Translations under genes and position numbers: made by a program | Shown here: piece by piece, positions 41,636-49,700 of the stretch | How positions within the stretch are numbered: position 1 is the first letter of the stretch | Layout: every line of letters begins with the position of its first letter | NCBI GenBank assembly: GCA_045605445.1 | Contig: JAZUPZ010000032.1 | Coordinates: 1-64,000 of the forward strand | Direction: 5' to 3' | From: CAZMHL01 sp045605445 | GTDB lineage: Bacteria; Bacillota; Clostridia; RGIG6154 | Length of the DNA stretch: 64,000 nucleotides | The notes under the pieces: model-generated | The model's database searches: none | Seen by the model: only the letters and a program-made list of their open reading frames with translations | Told to the model about the DNA's origin: nothing

Positions 41636-41659
41636 GAAAGTCTGAAAGGATAAAAACCA

Positions 41660-42472
41660 ATGAACAAAGATGTTTTTATAAGCTACAAAAGCGAAGAGTT
41701 TGAAGAAGCAAATTATATGAAGCTTATTCTTGAAAAAAACGGAATTTCCTGCTGGATGGCGCCAAATTCAATTTCCGGCGGCTCAAGCTATGCAAAGGAA
41801 ATTCCAAATGCCATAAAAAATGCGAAAGTTTTTCTTCTTATTCTGTCAAATCAGGCACAGCAGTCAAAGTGGGTTCCAAGAGAGCTTGACCAGGCAATAA
41901 ATGCAGGGAAAATAATTATGCCCTTTATGATTGAAAACTGCAGCCTTACCGACGATTTTAATTTTTATCTTACAAATGTTCAGCGCTACGATGCCTATGA
42001 AAACAAGACTGCGGCAGTAAATAAAATTATCCGTGAAATAAAAGGTGTTCTCGGGGTTGACGGTGAAAACAAAGAACCTGAAAAAAGACCGGTTGAAAAG
42101 AAAGTCAGTGAAATTGCAGTAGTTAAGAAGAAAGAAGGCTTCTTTAAAAAAATAACTCCCTTGGGAAGAAAAAAAGCAAAGCTTCCCGAATATAAATTTT
42201 CAATGAAAATAACAAACATCTGCGCTGTTGCAAACGCTATGTTTTTTGCTCTTTTGTTTTTTATGGCAGAAGTAGCAAATATCGGAGTGGTCGGTGCATT
42301 TTTGCTTACGGTTGTGTGTACCCTTGCGGCGTGGTACATAGATTATGCATTTTGCGCAATTACTTCGAAAATCAAAAAGTGGCACAAGCTTTGGACAACG
42401 GTAATATTGCTTGTTGTGAATTATTTCGCCATGTGCATAGCGCTTGTCTCTGCGATACTTTTGTTAATATAA
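41660..42472 (+). CDS. TIR domain protein with C-terminal membrane segments
   Basis: A 270-aa protein. Residues 1-128 are a TIR_2-type domain: KDVFISYKSEEFEEANYMKLILEKNGISCWMAP, SISGGSSYAKEIPNAI, VFLLILSNQAQQSKWVPRELDQAI; Glu75 sits at the site of the catalytic Glu of NADase TIR domains. A Lys/Glu-rich linker (130-180) leads to three membrane segments (about 185-204, 207-228, 246-270). It could be a membrane-tethered TIR effector or scaffold. The second TIR gene starts 13 bp downstream. AAAGGAT is the ribosome site. Confidence 0.87.
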   Translation: MNKDVFISYKSEEFEEANYMKLILEKNGISCWMAPNSISGGSSYAKEIPNAIKNAKVFLLILSNQAQQSKWVPRELDQAINAGKIIMPFMIENCSLTDDFNFYLTNVQRYDAYENKTAAVNKIIREIKGVLGVDGENKEPEKRPVEKKVSEIAVVKKKEGFFKKITPLGRKKAKLPEYKFSMKITNICAVANAMFFALLFFMAEVANIGVVGAFLLTVVCTLAAWYIDYAFCAITSKIKKWHKLWTTVILLVVNYFAMCIALVSAILLLI

Positions 42473-42485
42473 GAGGTGAAGGAAA

Positions 42486-43055
42486 ATGCATAACAAAGAT
42501 GTTTTTATAAGCTACAGCTCGGGGGAGGCATTCGATGCAAGTCTTGTTAAAGGCGTAATGGAAAAGAACGGAATTTCCTGCTGGATGGCGCCGGAATCAA
42601 TCCCCGGCGGTTCTGACTACACCAAAGAAATTCCTTTGGCAATAGCAGGCTGTAAAGTTTTTTTGCTTATGCTTTCGGAAAGCGCACAAAAGTCTGTATG
42701 GGTATCGGCAGAGCTTGAAAATGCTTTCAAAAATAAAAAAATAATCATTCCCTATGCAATTGAAAATGTTTCTCTTAATATTGAATTTGATTTCCTTTTA
42801 TCAAAAAGTCAGAGAATTCAGGCATATGAGGAAAAGGCAGATGCCCTTGAACGTCTTGTAGACTGTATTAAAAGAATTTTAGGCAGAAAAGAAACAGGAA
42901 CAATACCGCCGGAGGCTACTCCGTTTGCAGAGGTGGAAGAAAAGGTTAAAAAGCCTGAAAAAAACGCAAATCCGGAAAATCTTAAGAAAATAAAATCGGT
43001 TTTTAAAGCAGAAGGGGCACTCGATGTTCCGAAAAGAAATAAGAAGGGTGAATGA
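42486..43055 (+). CDS. TIR domain protein, soluble paralogue
   Basis: A 189-aa protein clearly related to the preceding one: KDVFISYSSGEAFDASLVKGVMEKNGISCWMAP, SIPGGSDYTKEIPLAI and SAQKSVWVSAELENAF, with Glu76 as the candidate catalytic Glu. After about 133 residues it has a charged tail (VEEKVKKPEKNANPENLKKI) but no membrane segment. AGAGGTG is the ribosome site. It overlaps the GRAM-like gene by 4 bp, so the two should be made together. Confidence 0.87.
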   Translation: MHNKDVFISYSSGEAFDASLVKGVMEKNGISCWMAPESIPGGSDYTKEIPLAIAGCKVFLLMLSESAQKSVWVSAELENAFKNKKIIIPYAIENVSLNIEFDFLLSKSQRIQAYEEKADALERLVDCIKRILGRKETGTIPPEATPFAEVEEKVKKPEKNANPENLKKIKSVFKAEGALDVPKRNKKGE

Positions 43056-43519
43056 AAATGATTCTGAAAAATACTTTTGGGGATGTTTTAAAGCTAAGCT
43101 TTATCGGCGGAGTAATGTACGGGTTACTTATGGGTATTGTAGGCGGCAGTGTCAACGTCGGAATAGCTACGGGAATTTTTTTCTGGTGGGGCTTTTCTTT
43201 GCTTATTTATCTTTTTGCTAAAGGAATCGAGAAAAGAGTTCAGCCTTTAAGGGAAGAAATTTCAGCAAAAAGAAAAATAATCTGCGAGGGCGGTACAACG
43301 GTAAACGGAATCGGAGGCTGGATGTTCCTTACAGAGGATGCTGTTGAGTTTTATCCCCATAAGGCAAATTTTGGCGGAAATGCTTTTTATATTGCTCTTG
43401 ACGAAATTGTTGAAGTAACGGTAAAAGGGAAGCTTATAATAAAAAAACGTGACTATACCTACGAACTTGCGGCAGTAAAACCCCATGTATGGAAAGACTA
43501 TATAGAAAAAATGCTTTGA
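43052..43519 (+). CDS. Membrane protein with C-terminal GRAM/PH-like domain
   Basis: A 155-aa protein. Residues 12-52 form two membrane segments (LSFIGGVMYGLLMGIVGGSVNVGIATGIFFWWGFSLLIYLF, a hairpin). After a basic linker, residues 72-155 resemble a GRAM or bacterial PH-like domain: CEGGTTVNGIGGWMFLTEDAVEFYPHK, IALDEIVEVTVKGKLIIKKRDYTYEL, ending in a W-x-x-Y-I helix. Start may be ATG 43052 or 43058; the AAGAAGGG site fits either. It could bind lipid or protein at the membrane and serve as partner of the two TIR proteins (inference). Confidence 0.75.
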   Translation: MKMILKNTFGDVLKLSFIGGVMYGLLMGIVGGSVNVGIATGIFFWWGFSLLIYLFAKGIEKRVQPLREEISAKRKIICEGGTTVNGIGGWMFLTEDAVEFYPHKANFGGNAFYIALDEIVEVTVKGKLIIKKRDYTYELAAVKPHVWKDYIEKML

Positions 43520-43547
43520 TAAATTAAAATGAACGGAGGAGTTTTTA

Positions 43548-44768
43548 ATGGCACTTCATGTTTTAGACGAGGCAAACCGTTGTCTTCAATGTAAAAATCC
43601 CCAATGTGTAAAAGGCTGCCCTATAAGCACGCCCATCCCGGAGGTTATAAGGCTTTTAAAGGAAAACCGTCTGGACGAGGCGGGGAAAATGCTTTTTGAA
43701 AACAATCCGCTTACAACAATCTGCAGTCTTATCTGCAACCACGAAAAGCAGTGCGAGGGGCATTGCGTTTTGGGTAAAAAGGGAGCTCCTGTTCATTTTT
43801 CTGCTATAGAAAATTATATTTCCGACGCTTATGCGCCGAAAATGGTCAAAGGTCCTGCAAAATCCAACGGAAACAGAGTTGCAATAGTAGGCTCTGGCCC
43901 TGCGGGACTTACCATTGCAATTGTTCTTGCCCGTTACGGCTATCAGGTTACAATTTTTGAGGGCAAGGATAAAATAGGAGGAGTGCTTCGCTACGGAATT
44001 CCCGAATTCCGTCTGCCCAAAAGCGTTCTCGACGATTTGCAGTACCGCCATATAGAGCTTAAGGGAATAAAGGTTCGCCCTAATATAAGAATAGGCGATG
44101 CAGTAGGAATTGAAGATTTGTTCCGTGATGGTTATAAGGCTATTTTTATCGGAACGGGAGTGTGGCGCCCCAATGCGCTTCATATAAAAGGGGAAACCCT
44201 CGGCAATGTTCACTTTGCGATAAATTATCTTAACAATCCTTCTGTTTACAAGCTGGGCGAAAGGGTTACGATTATCGGGGCGGGAAATGCGGCAATGGAC
44301 GTTGCAAGAACCGCAATAAGAAACGGAAGCAGAAGGGTTACCTGCTTTTCCATAGAAAGCAAGGTTGCCGCAAGCGATTACGAATTCAGCTATGCTCAGC
44401 TTGAGGGCGTAGAGTTTAAGTATAACCTCAAGCCTGTTGAAATTCTCGATGATGGCGTTGTTTTCAGAAAGGTAGAACAAAAGGAAGACGGAAGCCTTGA
44501 AGAAATTCCGGGGAGCGATAAAATCTATACTTCCGATTCTGTTATAATAGCAATAAGTCAGGGACCGAGAAATGTTATAGTTTCAACCACAAACGGTCTT
44601 GAAGCCAACAAGAGAGGCCTTCTGGTGGCAGATGAAAACGGGAACACAAGCAGAGAGGGGATTTTTGCCTCCGGCGACGTGGTAAACGGAGCAAGAACGG
44701 TTGTAGAAGCAGTTGCCCGCAGTAAAATAGTTGCAGAAACCATGCATAAATATATGAGCGGGAAATAA
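43548..44768 (+). CDS. GltD-like NAD(P)-dependent flavin oxidoreductase
   Basis: A 406-aa protein of the glutamate-synthase small-subunit family. The N-terminal Fe-S part has ANRCLQCKNPQCVKGCPISTPIPE and CSLICNHEKQCEGHC; the FAD motif AIVGSGPAGLTIAIVLARYGYQVTIFEG lies near 110; the second dinucleotide motif VTIIGAGNAAMDVARTA lies near 245; the end has GIFASGDVVNGARTVVEAV. It is shorter than usual (about 450-480 aa). No gltB/gltA gene is adjacent, so it may serve other partners as an electron-bifurcating or NADPH-oxidising unit (inference). Confidence 0.87.
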   Translation: MALHVLDEANRCLQCKNPQCVKGCPISTPIPEVIRLLKENRLDEAGKMLFENNPLTTICSLICNHEKQCEGHCVLGKKGAPVHFSAIENYISDAYAPKMVKGPAKSNGNRVAIVGSGPAGLTIAIVLARYGYQVTIFEGKDKIGGVLRYGIPEFRLPKSVLDDLQYRHIELKGIKVRPNIRIGDAVGIEDLFRDGYKAIFIGTGVWRPNALHIKGETLGNVHFAINYLNNPSVYKLGERVTIIGAGNAAMDVARTAIRNGSRRVTCFSIESKVAASDYEFSYAQLEGVEFKYNLKPVEILDDGVVFRKVEQKEDGSLEEIPGSDKIYTSDSVIIAISQGPRNVIVSTTNGLEANKRGLLVADENGNTSREGIFASGDVVNGARTVVEAVARSKIVAETMHKYMSGK

Positions 44769-44831
44769 AAAATATAATGTGATAACGGTGGGCCTGTTGT
44801 TACAAGTTGATAAAAAAACCTGATGAAGCTT

Positions 44832-44866
44832 TGCCGAGTGTCCTTAGGGACACTCGGCAGTTTTAA
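44832..44866 (+). terminator. Terminator after the GltD-like gene
   Basis: TGCCGAGTGTCC-TTAG-GGACACTCGGCA, a perfect 12-bp stem followed by GTTTTAAT. Confidence 0.7.
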
Positions 44867-44942
44867 TATAACTTTTGATTTATCAAAAATATCACTCTGC
44901 GCATCGTGCAGAATATCACTGTCATAAAATTCAAACATAAGA

Positions 44943-44983
44943 AAACCCTTCCGATTGTGCTTCTTTGAGCCTTCGGGAGGGTT
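44943..44983. terminator. Hairpin, possibly a minus-strand terminator
   Basis: AAACCCTTCCG and CGGGAGGGTTT form the stem (one mismatch class), with the better U-run on the minus strand. No gene is associated. Confidence 0.4.
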
Positions 44984-45011
44984 TATTGTGAAAACAACAA
45001 GGTTCCGGGGT

Positions 45012-45062
45012 ATCCGACCGCAATCTTTGATTGCGTTATAGGGTCGGGTTTTTATATTTTTT
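45012..45062 (+). terminator. Terminator-like hairpin before comEC
   Basis: CCGACCGCAATC-TTTG-ATTGCG(TTATA)GGTCGG followed by GTTTTTATATTTTTT. Together the three hairpins fill the 450-bp gap 44769-45218, in which no gene is supported. GTGTCCTTAG occurs at 44839 and 45069, suggesting partial duplication. Confidence 0.6.
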
Positions 45063-45147
45063 GTGCAGTGTCCTTAGCAATCCAAAGCTTTCATCGGGGT
45101 TTTTGAAATTGGTTAACGTTGTTAATTTGCCGGAAATTCCGGAAAAT

Positions 45148-45177
45148 TTGACGGATAGAGGGGAAATATGTTATAAT
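45148..45177 (+). promoter_or_regulatory. Promoter of comEC-holA
   Basis: TTGACG (45148-45153), 18-bp spacer, TATAAT (45172-45177). Confidence 0.7.
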
Positions 45178-45218
45178 TTGTCTGTAAGTAATAAAATAAG
45201 ACAAAGGGGCGGGCACGT

Positions 45219-47489
45219 TTGAACAGAAGTCTTACGGTTTTCACGGTTGCTTTTCTTACGGGGATAGTTTTGGTTGTAAGTAAAGTTTCTTTGTTCTTTT
45301 TCATAGCAGGAGCCCTCTGTATTTTTGCGGGAGCTCTTTTTGTTTATCTTAAATTCAAAAGAGCGGTGGCTTTTTTAATACTGTTGGGAATGCTTTTTGG
45401 CGCAGCTTCAACTGCTCTTTACGATAAAGGTTGTATAAAAATAAAAGAAGGAGCGGTTGAAAATTTAAGGGGAGTTGTGCTTTTGGCAGAGGAAAAGCAA
45501 GGTTCAAGCCGGCTTACTCTTTATTCTGAAAAATACCGTCAGAAGCTTGCTCTTACCGTTTACGGAAACAAGAAATTCAAGGCAAACGATATTATAGAAG
45601 TGGAAAAGGCGGTTCTGGAAGAGCCTTCGGGAAAAATGAACGAGGGAGCTTTTGATTACAGAAAATATTATAAAAGTCTTAAAATAAATTACGTTGCATC
45701 GGTAAGCTCGGATAAAGTGAAAATTAAAGGCAGCGGAGGCCTTCCTGTTTTCAGACAGGCGAGGGAAATAAAAGAAAAACTGAGCAGGCGGATAGAAAAG
45801 GTTTTCGGCAAAGGGGATATTGCCGGGGTTCTCGGCGGAATATTCCTCGGAAACAAAAACCTTGTTTCCAAGGAAACAGAGGGCTATATGCAAAGGGCAG
45901 GGCTCAGCCATCTTATGTCAGTCTCAGGGCTTCACGTTATGCTCGTTGTCTCTGCCTGCTATATGTTTTTAGGCTCCGTCAAAGTCGGAGAAAACCTTGA
46001 AAGAATAATAATCCTTCTTGTGGTGGCGGCGTTTGCACTTATAACGGGAATGTCTGCCTCTGTTCTCAGAGCAGGGCTTATGATAGTTCTCTCTTTTTCC
46101 GCCCTGCTTGTGGGACGGGATAATGACAGAATTACAACCCTTTCACTGGTGGCGCTGATTCTTTCTGTTTTTAATCCCTATGTTATTTTCAATACGGGCT
46201 TTCAGATGTCTTTCCTTGCAACGCTGGGGATTGTTACCTGCGCCCAGCCTCTTTCGCGGTTCTTTGAAAAATATATGCCCGAGGCAATTGCGGCATCTGC
46301 GGCGGTTTCCCTTTCGGCACAAATAGGAATATTCCCGGTAATGCTTTCGGTAAACGGCTATATAACCCTGCTTACTGTTGCTGCAAACCTTGTTGTGGTT
46401 CCGCTTCTGCCTTTTTTATATCTTTTCGGAGGGCTTGCTCTGTTGGTGGGCGGAAATCCCTTTGCATTTATAACAAGGAAAATCCTGGAGTTTATAATAT
46501 TTATGGCAAAGCGGGTTGCCCTTGTTGATTTTAATCAGATGTATTTCCCCGGAGGGATTGTTACGGTAATTGCCGCAACGGTTGTGGCGCTTTCCCTTCT
46601 CTATGTTTTGTCGGGAACGAAAAGGGCGAAAAGAGGAATGGCAATCTTGTTTTTTGGAATGGTTTTCTTTTTTGCTTCGGTGGGAGCATCCCTTATGCCG
46701 CCCTCAGATTTTACGGTTACCTTTTTAAACGTAGGTCACGGGGACTGTGCTCTGATAAGAAATCCAAATGGGAATAATATGCTTGTGGATACGGGAACTG
46801 AAAGTATGTCCCGCTCGCAGGTTGTGCCCTATTTAAACAGAAACGGAATAAAAAGCCTTGAATGTGTGGTTGTTTCTCATTTTGACGATGACCACGTCGG
46901 AGGGCTTGAGACAATACTTGGAAGATTTAAGGTAAAAAAGGTTATTGCACCTGACGTAACGGGCAAAGAGGAAATTGCAGACCTTTGCAAAAAATACGAA
47001 GTTGAGCCGAGTTTTGTTCACAAAGGAAGCTTTTTTAATAACTGCGGAGCGGAGTTTTATGTTCTCAGTCCTCAAAAAAATTCCCAAGAAAGTTCAAATG
47101 ACTCTTCCATTATTATGAAAATGGTGTATAATAATATCAGTTGGTTGTTTACCGGCGATGCTTCTCTTGATGTTCTTGCAAATACGGAAATAGCTGAAAC
47201 CGACATACTCAAAGTAAGTCACCACGGGGACAAAAAGTGCATAAGCCGAAAACTGTTGGAGACAATAAACCCAAAGGTTTCGGTTATAAGCGCCGGCGGA
47301 ATCGGCGGAAATGGGGCAGACGAAGAGGTGGTGAGCCTGCTTTCCTCAAAGAGCGAGCTTTACACAACCTACGAACACAAAACCGTTCATCTTATATGCG
47401 ATAAAAACGGAGGAATTTATTTTGGAAAAAATAAAAAGCCAGTTAAAATCGGGAGCCTTGAAAAATCTTTACCTCTTCACAGGCGATGA
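45219..47489 (+). CDS. comEC: ComEC/Rec2 DNA uptake channel protein
   Basis: A 756-aa protein, TTG start at 45219 behind AAAGGGGCGGG. It has two N-terminal membrane segments, an OB-like DUF4131 region (about 60-165), the competence membrane domain (about 200-490, with AGLSHLMSVSGLHVMLVV and FNTGFQMSFLATLGIV) and a C-terminal MBL domain with TFLNVGHGDCALIR, SHFDDDHVGG, TGDAS and KVSHHGDK. All three ComEC domains are present and uninterrupted. It moves single-stranded DNA across the membrane in transformation. It overlaps holA by 68 bp. Confidence 0.95.
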   Translation: MNRSLTVFTVAFLTGIVLVVSKVSLFFFIAGALCIFAGALFVYLKFKRAVAFLILLGMLFGAASTALYDKGCIKIKEGAVENLRGVVLLAEEKQGSSRLTLYSEKYRQKLALTVYGNKKFKANDIIEVEKAVLEEPSGKMNEGAFDYRKYYKSLKINYVASVSSDKVKIKGSGGLPVFRQAREIKEKLSRRIEKVFGKGDIAGVLGGIFLGNKNLVSKETEGYMQRAGLSHLMSVSGLHVMLVVSACYMFLGSVKVGENLERIIILLVVAAFALITGMSASVLRAGLMIVLSFSALLVGRDNDRITTLSLVALILSVFNPYVIFNTGFQMSFLATLGIVTCAQPLSRFFEKYMPEAIAASAAVSLSAQIGIFPVMLSVNGYITLLTVAANLVVVPLLPFLYLFGGLALLVGGNPFAFITRKILEFIIFMAKRVALVDFNQMYFPGGIVTVIAATVVALSLLYVLSGTKRAKRGMAILFFGMVFFFASVGASLMPPSDFTVTFLNVGHGDCALIRNPNGNNMLVDTGTESMSRSQVVPYLNRNGIKSLECVVVSHFDDDHVGGLETILGRFKVKKVIAPDVTGKEEIADLCKKYEVEPSFVHKGSFFNNCGAEFYVLSPQKNSQESSNDSSIIMKMVYNNISWLFTGDASLDVLANTEIAETDILKVSHHGDKKCISRKLLETINPKVSVISAGGIGGNGADEEVVSLLSSKSELYTTYEHKTVHLICDKNGGIYFGKNKKPVKIGSLEKSLPLHRR

Positions 47490-48402
47490 GATTTACCTTT
47501 CCGATTATTATACAAAGGCAATAAAGGAAAAAATTGTTGAAGAGCCTGATTTTAACTATATAAAAACAGACTGCGAAAATCTTGCGGGCTTTCAGGAAAT
47601 GGTGGAGGCTTCTCCGGTTTTCTCTGAAAGAAAAATGGTTGTTGTAAGAGCCCAGGACCTTTCAAAGGAAATTAACGAAGAGGGTTATTCAATAATTGCT
47701 GAAATGATTGAAAACATTCCCTTTTACACAACTGTGGTTTTCGTAAGCCGTACAATAAATAAAAACAGTAAAATCTTCAAGCTGCTCAGCGCTAATTGTG
47801 AGCATTGCACTTTTGAATATCAGAACCCTGCGGCAGTGCTGAAGTGGATAGTTAACGTATGCAAAACGAAAAAGGTTGTAATCGGGCAGGAAAGCGCCCA
47901 GCTTCTTCTTGAATTTACCGGCTGTGATATGACCAAAATAATGACCGAGCTTGACAAAATAATTTCCTATATAGGAAACTCGGGGGAAATAACAACTCAA
48001 AGCATAAATGCAGTTGTAACAAAAACGGTGGAAAGTAAGGTTTTTGAGCTTATGGACGCCGTTATGGCAAAGGAAAGAGACAAGGCTCTGCTTATTTTTA
48101 ACGATCTGAAAAGGGAAAAAGAAGAACCTGTTTACATAAACGGTGCCCTTTACAGAACCCTTGCCGAAATTTTAGAATACAAAACCCTGAAGGAAGAAAA
48201 AAATTCTGCCGCGGCAATAGCGGCAAAAATGAAGCTCAGACCCTTCACTCAGAAGAAATACGCAAAATACTGCGAAAAAATGTCAGTTAAATTTTTAAAT
48301 AAAATGATTTCCGAATGCGCAACCTTCGATGTTTCCGTTAAATCGGGAGAAATAGAGGGGTATACGGGACTTAGTATGCTCATCCTTGAAATGATGCTTT
48401 GA
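47422..48402 (+). CDS. holA: DNA polymerase III delta subunit
   Basis: A 326-aa clamp-loader subunit. TTG start at 47422, with GGAGG 7 bp upstream, lies inside the comEC 3' end. The N-terminal part reads LKNLYLFTGDEIYLSDYYTKAIKEKI; then VVVRAQDLS and a VFELMDAVMAKERDKALLIFNDLKREKEEPVYI segment, all typical of HolA. The comEC-holA-rpsT order is widely conserved in Firmicutes, which supports the call. Confidence 0.93.
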   Translation: MEKIKSQLKSGALKNLYLFTGDEIYLSDYYTKAIKEKIVEEPDFNYIKTDCENLAGFQEMVEASPVFSERKMVVVRAQDLSKEINEEGYSIIAEMIENIPFYTTVVFVSRTINKNSKIFKLLSANCEHCTFEYQNPAAVLKWIVNVCKTKKVVIGQESAQLLLEFTGCDMTKIMTELDKIISYIGNSGEITTQSINAVVTKTVESKVFELMDAVMAKERDKALLIFNDLKREKEEPVYINGALYRTLAEILEYKTLKEEKNSAAAIAAKMKLRPFTQKKYAKYCEKMSVKFLNKMISECATFDVSVKSGEIEGYTGLSMLILEMML

Positions 48403-48530
48403 TACGTGAAAATCACATTCTACCGGAAGAACAGTCTACAGTTCTTCCTTTTTGTTGTTTTGCCCTCGAAGTATCCACATACATCTTCGGGCAAAGACAA
48501 CAAAATATTTCTGCGATTTTCAATCGTATC
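48401..48530 (+). repeat. Branched palindrome over the holA 3' end
   Basis: GATACG-TGAAAATC (48401) pairs with GATTTTCA-AT-CGTATC (48515-48530). Inside are GGAAGAAC..GTTCTTCC with TTTTT (48425-48453), which can act as the holA terminator, and GTTGTTTTGCCCTCGAAG..CTTCGGGCAAAGACAAC. The outer stem starts inside the holA stop codon. Confidence 0.65.
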
Positions 48531-48568
48531 AAACAAATTTGAATTTAAGAGTTTTACTTGAAAAAGAA

Positions 48569-48590
48569 ACTCCGCAGGCGGAGTTTCAAC
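48569..48590. other. Hairpin in the holA-rpsT gap
   Basis: GAAACTCCGC-AGG-CGGAGTTTC. It is followed by an ATTATTCACTATTCATTATT stretch like that at 3010. Confidence 0.5.
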
Positions 48591-48625
48591 AATAATTATT
48601 CACTATTCATTATTAACTATTAACT

Positions 48626-48658
48626 AAAAAACGGATTGCATCAGCAATCCGTTTTTAA
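48626..48658. terminator. Terminator of rpsT (bidirectional)
   Basis: AAAAACGGATTGC-ATCA-GCAATCCGTTTTT, a perfect 13-bp stem, T-rich on both strands. Confidence 0.85.
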
Positions 48659-48922
48659 TTATGCTATTGTGTTAAATTTGATTGTAAGCTGTGATTTTTT
48701 TCTTGAAGCTGTGTTCTTTTTGTAAACACCTTTAGCAACAGCCTGGTCAATTCTCTTAACTGCAAGTTTGTAAGCTTCTGAAGCAGCAGCCTTATCGCTT
48801 GCTTCAACAGCTGAATTAAACTTTTTGATTAAAGTTTTGATGTTTGTTTTAATCATCTGGTTACGAAGAGTTTTTGTAGCGATAACTTTAACTCTTTTCT
48901 TAGCTGATTTAATATTTGGCAT
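48659..48922 (-). CDS. rpsT: 30S ribosomal protein S20
   Basis: An 87-aa basic helical protein: MPNIKSAKKRVKVIATKTLRNQMIKTNIKTLIKKF and the C-terminal VYKKNTASRKKSQL are diagnostic for bS20. A strong GGAGGTG site lies 8 bp upstream. Placement next to holA is typical. Confidence 0.96.
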   Translation of the reverse strand: MPNIKSAKKRVKVIATKTLRNQMIKTNIKTLIKKFNSAVEASDKAAASEAYKLAVKRIDQAVAKGVYKKNTASRKKSQLTIKFNTIA

Positions 48923-49015
48923 TTAAATTCACCTCCGGGTAAGTAATCGATATTACCTATATGAGACACCGGGCGTAAATGACGGATCGCCCGAGGTAAT
49001 TTTCTGAACAAAAGA
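48923..49015 (-). promoter_or_regulatory. rpsT leader with hairpins
   Basis: On the minus strand, CCTCGGGCG..CGCCCGGTG and GGTAATATCGATTACTTACC can fold just before the ribosome site. Such placement is compatible with S20 autocontrol; I cannot match it to a named leader family. Confidence 0.35.
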
Positions 49016-49095
49016 CATTTTACCATCATTTTTGAAAAAAAGCAATAGTTTAGTTGAAAAAATATTAAAAAATTTCCATAATTTCAAAAAAAGTA

Positions 49096-49124
49096 TTGAT
49101 TTATCGCCTTTTTTGTGCTATAAT
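49096..49124 (+). promoter_or_regulatory. Promoter of the rimP-nusA-infB operon
   Basis: TTGATT (49096-49101), 17-bp spacer, TATAAT (49119-49124). Confidence 0.8.
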
Positions 49125-49150
49125 TTTCCTAACGTAATAGGATTAAGCAT

Positions 49151-49178
49151 AGAGAGTGGGTAAAAAACCCGCTCTTTT
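49151..49178 (+). promoter_or_regulatory. Attenuator-like hairpin before rimP
   Basis: AGAGAGTGGGT-AAAAA-ACCCGCTCTTTT: a stem with a short T-run between promoter and rimP. This kind of hairpin is commonly seen ahead of nusA operons and could let NusA levels feed back on its own operon (inference). Confidence 0.55.
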
Positions 49179-49212
49179 GTATTATCGCACATTTATTTTT
49201 TATGGAGGAATT

Positions 49213-49674
49213 ATGACAAAAACGGAAGAAGCAGTAAAAAATCTTGCTCAGCCGATTGCCGAAAACTTAGGGCTTGAAATTTACGACGTTGAGTTTAAAA
49301 AAGAAGGCCCCGACTATTTTTTAAGAGTTTTCATTGACAGGCGCGACGGATATATTTCCATCGAGGACTGCGAGGCTGTAACAAGACCGTTAAGCGATGC
49401 GCTTGATGAGGCTGATCCCATTGAACAGGGTTATTATCTTGAGGTTTCCTCGCCGGGGCTTGAAAGACAGCTTAAAAGGCAGGAGGATTTTGAAAGATTT
49501 TACGGTTCAAAGGTTACAATAAAGCTTTACAGCGCCGTAAACGGAAGCAAAACCTTAGAGGGTGTGCTTGAAGAAAGAAACGGGGAAAATACCGTAATTC
49601 TTACCGAGGGCGGAGAAAAGCTTGAAGTGGAAAACGGAAAAATTTCAAAAGTAAACTTAAAAGCAGAATTTTAA
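49213..49674 (+). CDS. rimP: Ribosome maturation factor RimP
   Basis: A 153-aa protein. Start ATG 49213 has GGAGG 6 bp upstream. The RimP pattern is clear: AQPIAENLGLEIYDVEFKKEGPDYFLRVFIDRRDGYISIEDCEAVTRPLSDALDE followed by YYLEVSSPGLERQLKRQEDFERFYG. It helps mature the 30S subunit. It leads the nusA-infB operon. Confidence 0.95.
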   Translation: MTKTEEAVKNLAQPIAENLGLEIYDVEFKKEGPDYFLRVFIDRRDGYISIEDCEAVTRPLSDALDEADPIEQGYYLEVSSPGLERQLKRQEDFERFYGSKVTIKLYSAVNGSKTLEGVLEERNGENTVILTEGGEKLEVENGKISKVNLKAEF

Positions 49675-49700
49675 AATAAAAAACGGAGGAATTCAGGAAA

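Noticed and set aside
44558..44938. A 126-codon frame on the minus strand over the end of the GltD-like gene
   Set aside because: It runs through a terminator and antisense to conserved protein sequence; coding character is absent.
45219..47489. comEC and holA overlap of 68 bp as an annotation error
   Set aside because: Both reading frames show conserved family sequence to their ends and the holA TTG has a good GGAGG, so the overlap appears real.
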